NCBI GenBank assembly: GCA_009801015.1
Contig: VHZZ01009673.1
Coordinates: forward strand, 39,822-62,319
Reading direction: 5' to 3'
DNA: 22,498 nt
DNA from: Silene noctiflora
Taxonomy: Eukaryota > Streptophyta > Magnoliopsida > Caryophyllales > Caryophyllaceae
The number at the start of each line of letters is the position of its first letter. The first letter of the stretch is position 1. Under the pieces are notes generated by a model that had not been told where the DNA came from, searched no databases, and saw nothing but the letters and a program-made list of their open reading frames with translations. Below are positions 18,211 through 22,498 of this stretch, piece by piece. The position numbers and the translations under genes are program-made.

Positions 18211-19822
18211 TGTTGTGAGTAGAGTTGGAGTTTTGTGAGTGTGGAGACGAAGTACAGAAGGAAAAAGAGCGGTGAAGATTAGATGTGGGGGTCCAAATTT
18301 TGAAAAAATGGGACCTTTATTATATTTTAATATAGGTTGAGAGTATGTGTAAATGTAATAATTTATTACTGGGAAGGGAAGTTTCGAATGACTATTTTAT
18401 TTGGAATTTTTTTATTTTCATACTGTTGACGAGAAATGGCTATTTTATCCTCACGAAAGACAAAAGACGTGATAAACGGGTCAATTGAATTGGATTTTGA
18501 TTGGCTTAATTTGAGTTTGGATTGTTCGGGTTTATAAAAAATTGGGTTAAATGGGTCCAGTTAGGCAGTCACATTATTTCAGGTTCGGAACATTTTTGAG
18601 TAGGTTGTCCTTTATTTATTGCGTTAATAAATATTCGGGCAGGGTTGAATAAGATGGGGTCAATTTGGGGTTTGCGTTAGATCCAGGTCCTCAATTTGGG
18701 TGCAAATTGGGCTATTCAAGTAGCAAATAAAATAAATGTAATATATTTGACCGGAATGCAAGTGAGTATCAAAACTTATGGCTTCATATTGTAAGATATG
18801 ACTTGTTTAGGAAATGAATCTTTTGTGTTTGTATTACTTGAAACGGTATTAAATGAAAATGATGGTCTGTGGTTGGTTTAGTGGATAAATATACTCGTAC
18901 AAGATATGATATTTTTGAGTTTTATACCACATCGTCAACATTTGATAGATAAAGCATAATATCATGCTAGTCAAATCGATCTAATATTAGTTTTTGTGTG
19001 GCTCAAATGAAAAAGGACATAATCAAAAAAGGTTAAAATTTTGTGTATAGTTTTGTAAATATATTGTGTAAAAAAGAACATTTACGTATTTAAAATATAT
19101 CAATTGGATATAATTATCATATTTTAGGAAATTTGAAAATCAATATTCAAACCAAAATAATGATTTGAATCGATTATTGCTTCTTACGCTATCAGTCTAT
19201 CCAATTTAAAAACAAATCTTATTTAAGACGAATATATCCACTAAATAATAACGGGTCATGTAGAAATCATTTCTTTTGGGCTTATTACCTAAAAACTCCT
19301 AAAACTTTATCCCAGCTAGAATTAAGTGATGGTATTTGGTATTTAAATTCGTTGTAATAATAAGACGGAATTTTCATTCCAAGTAAGAGTAGCTGGTTTG
19401 TAATATGACAAATTTTAAAGAGCGAATCTCAGTGTACTTTGATCTTTGGTGTGAAATCATATGCGGGGGTTTGATGGTAAAATTAGAAAAGAGTGAAATC
19501 ATGTCTAGAAAGAAGGTAACAAAGGTCTAGGTTAGAGAGCCGGGTTTGGGGCGGCGGAGCCTGTAATTTAGGTGTATGTGGACATTTATACCCCTACAAG
19601 TTTGGGATATTTACAAAAAAAGGACTAACGGTTACATTTTTTGAAAGTCAGAAGGTAGGGCCAGCAAGGTCATTTTATTTTCAAAACTGTAGAGTAAGGA
19701 CGTTGGGAATTGGGAGAATCGATGCGGTTTAACAGACGGGCAGACGAATAGATGGAACAGGGATTTCGGTTGTACTATAGCTCATTAGTTTTTGGATTTT
19801 TAGACTTTGTATTTTGGGCAAT
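18211..19822 (-). promoter_or_regulatory. TPXL 5' leader and upstream region; decayed repeat sequence
   Basis: Minus-strand sequence just above the ATG (18211 to about 18290) is pyrimidine-rich and leader-like. AACGG, the core of the mitosis-specific MSA element found in plant G2/M promoters, occurs at 18475-18479 and 18842-18846, but such a short motif is expected by chance. The stretch 18530-18720 has recurring GGGTT/AATTTGGG words and looks like decayed repeat DNA. The remainder to 19822 shows no gene. Confidence 0.35.
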
Positions 19823-19994
19823 TCTCGTTTGTGACGGAAGGTATCCGTCACAAGCTTGTGACGGATATCTTTTTGTCTCACAAAATGCCCATGAGAGGAG
19901 AGAGGAAAGCAAGTGAGGGGTGCCCCCACCTTGTCCCCCTATTCGTTTTGTGAGTGACATTACCCGTCACAAGGACCGACCCGTCACAAGGGAG
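19823..19994. mobile_element. MITE with CTTGTGACGG inverted repeats
   Basis: The left end TCTCGTTTGTGACGGA and the reverse complement of the right end TCTCCCTTGTGACGGG form terminal inverted repeats. Each is followed by a second internal CTTGTGACGG unit (19855 and 19963 on the opposite strand). The centre is a GAGAGGAGAGAGG tract and a C-rich patch. Exact ends and a target duplication were not resolved. Confidence 0.65.
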
Positions 19995-20058
19995 ACGCTT
20001 TGTTGTATTTTAGGCGCAATTCTTCACGAATCATTGCGGATTCGTTTAGGTGACCGTA

Positions 20059-20433
20059 GACCATTCCCAAGTAGAGGTCGTGCTAATTAGATCGCGATCC
20101 GATTTTACTCTTAATCTTCATTTATTTATCTTGACTTATTTTTACCCTTCCAAGCAAAAGGTCACGACCTAAGTCATCGACCCAATCATTTTCCACTACA
20201 CAACATTCTCAATTATGCTTGCTTAATTATTATATACTTTTTTTTATTGTTTTTTATTGTTAACCAATAGAAATTGTACACCTAGAAGGTCACCAAGGTG
20301 GTCAATTTTGTTCTGCAATGGTCACAAATTGACCTTTTAATGTAGAAGGTCACCAATTATGTTTGCTTAATTATGTCATTAGCATGACCAAACAAGGTCA
20401 TAACCTAGCAATTGACCTTACTTGGGTATGGTC
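20059..20433. mobile_element. MITE with GACCATNCCCAAGTA ends and dispersed GGTCA motifs
   Basis: The terminal inverted repeats are GACCATTCCCAAGTAGAGGTC at the left and, reverse-complemented, GACCATACCCAAGTAAGGTC at the right. At least ten GGTCA/TGACC words fill the 375-bp element. Flanks GTA and TTA could be a degraded 3-bp target duplication as in PIF/Harbinger, but this is weak. Confidence 0.7.
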
Positions 20434-20905
20434 TTAAGAATTTGTATCTCACTATGAATAAGTTATGCTTAAAAGGGGTACTATCCATATTAAGTTTAAG
20501 AAAGATTAAACATTAATATATGGTGATTATAAAGACAAATATTTTGGTATTTTTTTTAGCCAATTTGCATATGATTTGATATATATTTAATTCGTCTTAA
20601 TCTTAATACGAATAGTGTTCGTCTTAAATGAAAATTTATGTTTTTTATCCTCCGTACATTAATTCTTATTTAAAATAGGTGTATTTGATTTAGCGGGTTA
20701 AATAATATGAAAATGACAAAAACAGAATGAATAAAATCAAAAAATTGTCTTAAATGCTACTAAAATGATATTTGGCCACTTTAAACGTTAAAATATATAC
20801 CTCCATCCAGTTAAGGAATAAATAAACTATTTTTTTTTTTCAAGTATGATGAAATTTGACACGTTTTAATATTAAACGGATAACTCTTTCTTAAGAGAGA
20901 CTTAA

Positions 20906-21129
20906 GGGGTCGTTTATTTCATTGTACAAGAATGGATTTGAATGAATTGTTGTAACATAGAGGTATGAAGTTAGAATCTCATATTTGCTCATAAGTGTTT
21001 GGTTCGATCCTAGAATGGATTGAATAGTAGTAATAAGGTGGAATGAAGTTGGGTACTTGGAATATAACCAAACACTAAAATGGATTGAGTCCATTCAAAT
21101 CCATTTCAAAAGTCTCAACCAAACATCTC
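20906..21129. mobile_element. PIF/Harbinger-like MITE, 224 bp, TAA target duplication
   Basis: TAA flanks both ends (20903-20905 and 21130-21132). The ends GGGGTCGTTTATTTCATTG and, reverse-complemented, GAGATGTTTGGTTGAGAC are imperfect inverted repeats. A longer internal inverted repeat pairs AATGGATTTGAATG with CATTCAAATCCATT. The 'GTTTGGTT' end style and TAA duplication are typical of Tourist/Harbinger MITEs. Confidence 0.7.
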
Positions 21130-21524
21130 TAACTGTTTTTTCTCGTGAAAGATGATAGTTGACATGTTTTAATGATAAGACGAATACCTCCTTCTTTAAA
21201 GAAAACTAGCTGTTTTTTCAATATTCGATTTGATTGAAGAGGAATTTTTTTCTTTTATTTCAAAATAAAGTTAGGTTGAAATTAATTATTAGAAATGAAT
21301 TTCCTTAACATTTTTTTCCCCGGGTTTCATTTAAGTCGAAATGAATAACCCATCCATGGTTTCATTTAAGTTGAATAATTCAACAACTATGAGGTAAAAT
21401 CGATAAATGGTTCAGCGGCCTCAATAGTTTGTAAATGAAAGGCAAATTTTCAATGTAGATACCTGGGCTTTGAGAAAAATTCATTTGAGTTGCCTCGCGT
21501 ATGTAAAATTTTAATTTGCCAAAA

Positions 21525-21603
21525 TTACAATTTACCACCTAATAAATTCTCATTTTTACAAATTACCACCTATTATATTCTACTTTACAAATAACCACCT
21601 AAC
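21525..21603 (+). repeat. Short tandem repeat TTACAAATTACCACCTA
   Basis: Three imperfect units ending TACCACCTA/AACCACCTA recur at a spacing of about 30 bp. The stretch between the preceding MITE and here is plain AT-rich spacer. Confidence 0.55.
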
Positions 21604-21779
21604 TTTCAACAAAATCCCCACCTTTCTCACTTATTTTACATTCTTGAGACGGTTTTTGCGTAATTTCGACTCGATTTCATATTAACGACTTCTGATCTTT
21701 TTAATGACCAAATTACCCTTACTAATTGCCTAGACTCCCTATTTATTTCCCACTGCCATTCATTCAATTCAAACAAAAT

Positions 21780-22360
21780 ACCAAACCCCCAAATAAACCC
21801 ANATTTACAATATTAACCTAGGGTTCTTCCTCATCTCCTCAATTTCTGGGCACTTTCAGGTTTATTTCTCCCTTCTCTTTTCAAATNAGTTCTTGAATTA
21901 GTTGCTTGTTACTTTAAAGAAAGATTTCATTAGTTTAAATTTATCATTATCATGGGATATAAATATATAAACTTCCTCCATATAATGCAATTAAATCAAA
22001 CAGTTTGCAATAGTGTGCAATTAGAACTATCATGCTTTTAACTAGAAGAGCCATAAATCGTCTGTTTTGCATATTAAATGTTAGCTTACTCAAAATTAAC
22101 AATGATTATTTATTTGTTATACCATGATTAGACGGAAGTATCATTTGGTTAATTAGAGTCCATTCTTATACGAGTTGTAGATACACCTCCTCTTTTATTT
22201 TCTTACTTAATTGCTGAATGGTTAATTTCTGCACAGTAGCTATTTTACACGAAATTTTTAATCTTAATTTTGTGTAAGGTCGGTGTGCTCATTTCGCATG
22301 GTTTGATCGAAATCCAATAGAATGGCTGAAGGACGTCATTTGACAAGTCTTAACTGATAA
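21780..22360 (+). other. Possible 5' end of an unrecognised gene (leader plus intron)
   Basis: AACCTAGGGTTCTTCCTCATCTCC is typical of plant 5' leaders. It is followed by TTTCAG|GTTTATTTC, which could be a splice junction. A good-context ATG at 22323 (GAATGGCTGAAG) opens a frame of only eleven codons before a stop. Ns at 21802 and 21887 hinder reading. No protein family is recognisable. It may equally be decayed non-coding sequence. Confidence 0.2.
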
Positions 22361-22405
22361 GACAAAAGTTGACAATTCTTTTGTAGAGATTAGCCAGAAG
22401 ATGAC

Positions 22406-22498
22406 TGATGCGTGCATTTTATATAGTCTTCTTAGGCCATTTATGCACGCATTTCTAGGCTATTATAGTAGTTATTTCTACGAATATGTCCCCGTATT
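22406..22498 (+). mobile_element. Possible LTR start at the right edge
   Basis: TGATGCGTGCATTTTATATAG followed by GGCCATTTATGCACGCATTTCTAGG resembles the 5' end of long plant Ty3/gypsy LTRs, which often begin TGATGCGTGCA. The inverted pair TGCGTGCAT/ATGCACGCA (22409 and about 22441) is seen directly. The element runs off the window, so it cannot be confirmed here. Confidence 0.3.

Noticed and set aside
20998..21012. GGTTCGATCC resembling a tRNA box B (also near 1259)
   Set aside because: No box A at the right spacing and no cloverleaf. The copy at 20998 is inside a MITE and the one at 1259 is inside the hAT element.

Overview
The window is nuclear DNA of a flowering plant, most likely a eudicot. 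It has AT-rich spacers, GT-AG introns, many MITEs and LTR elements, and two multi-exon genes of plant-specific families. The LTR and MITE styles (for example 'gagaccgtctcat' remnants) are reminiscent of Caryophyllales, but that placement is a weak impression. Six single N bases mark unresolved assembly positions.

Region 1 (about 196-6775) is a graveyard of nested transposons. A degenerate plant LINE (reverse-transcriptase tail, zf-RVT and RNase H regions, + strand) was hit repeatedly. It carries a CACTA-type end (505-981), a 2.0 kb non-autonomous hAT element (1107-3124, perfect 8-bp target duplication) and a solo LTR (4279-6558). The hAT element contains a Stowaway-like MITE (1764-2873), which contains a second hAT-type element (1915-2720, perfect 8-bp target duplication). 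The solo LTR contains a TRIM-like mini-retrotransposon (4849-5862) with LTRs that appear identical. A G-rich low-complexity tract and another Stowaway MITE (7431-7588) follow.

Region 2 (8051-10106, + strand) is an intact four-exon SLAC1 gene. It encodes the guard-cell slow anion channel that drives stomatal closure. The N-terminal phospho-site motifs and the pore-gate phenylalanine are present.

Region 3 (10107-11712) is the tail-to-tail spacer between the two genes. It holds a foldback MITE flanked by a 42-bp direct repeat, and short direct repeats.

Region 4 (11713-18210, - strand) is a 16-exon gene for a TPX2-family spindle protein of the TPXL2/TPXL3 type, predicted at 519 aa. Its introns hold a foldback element touching a splice donor (14713-15105) and a minisatellite of about 126-164 bp period (17389-17905).

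Region 5 (18211-22498) has no recognisable intact gene. It holds the TPXL upstream region, three MITEs (about 19823-19994, 20059-20433, 20906-21129), a possible 5' end of another gene (about 21780-22360) and a possible LTR start at the right edge.

The two genes work in different processes (stomatal ion efflux and mitotic spindle assembly), and nothing suggests a functional cluster. No previously undescribed biological system was evident. The most informative structure is the datable order of nested insertions.
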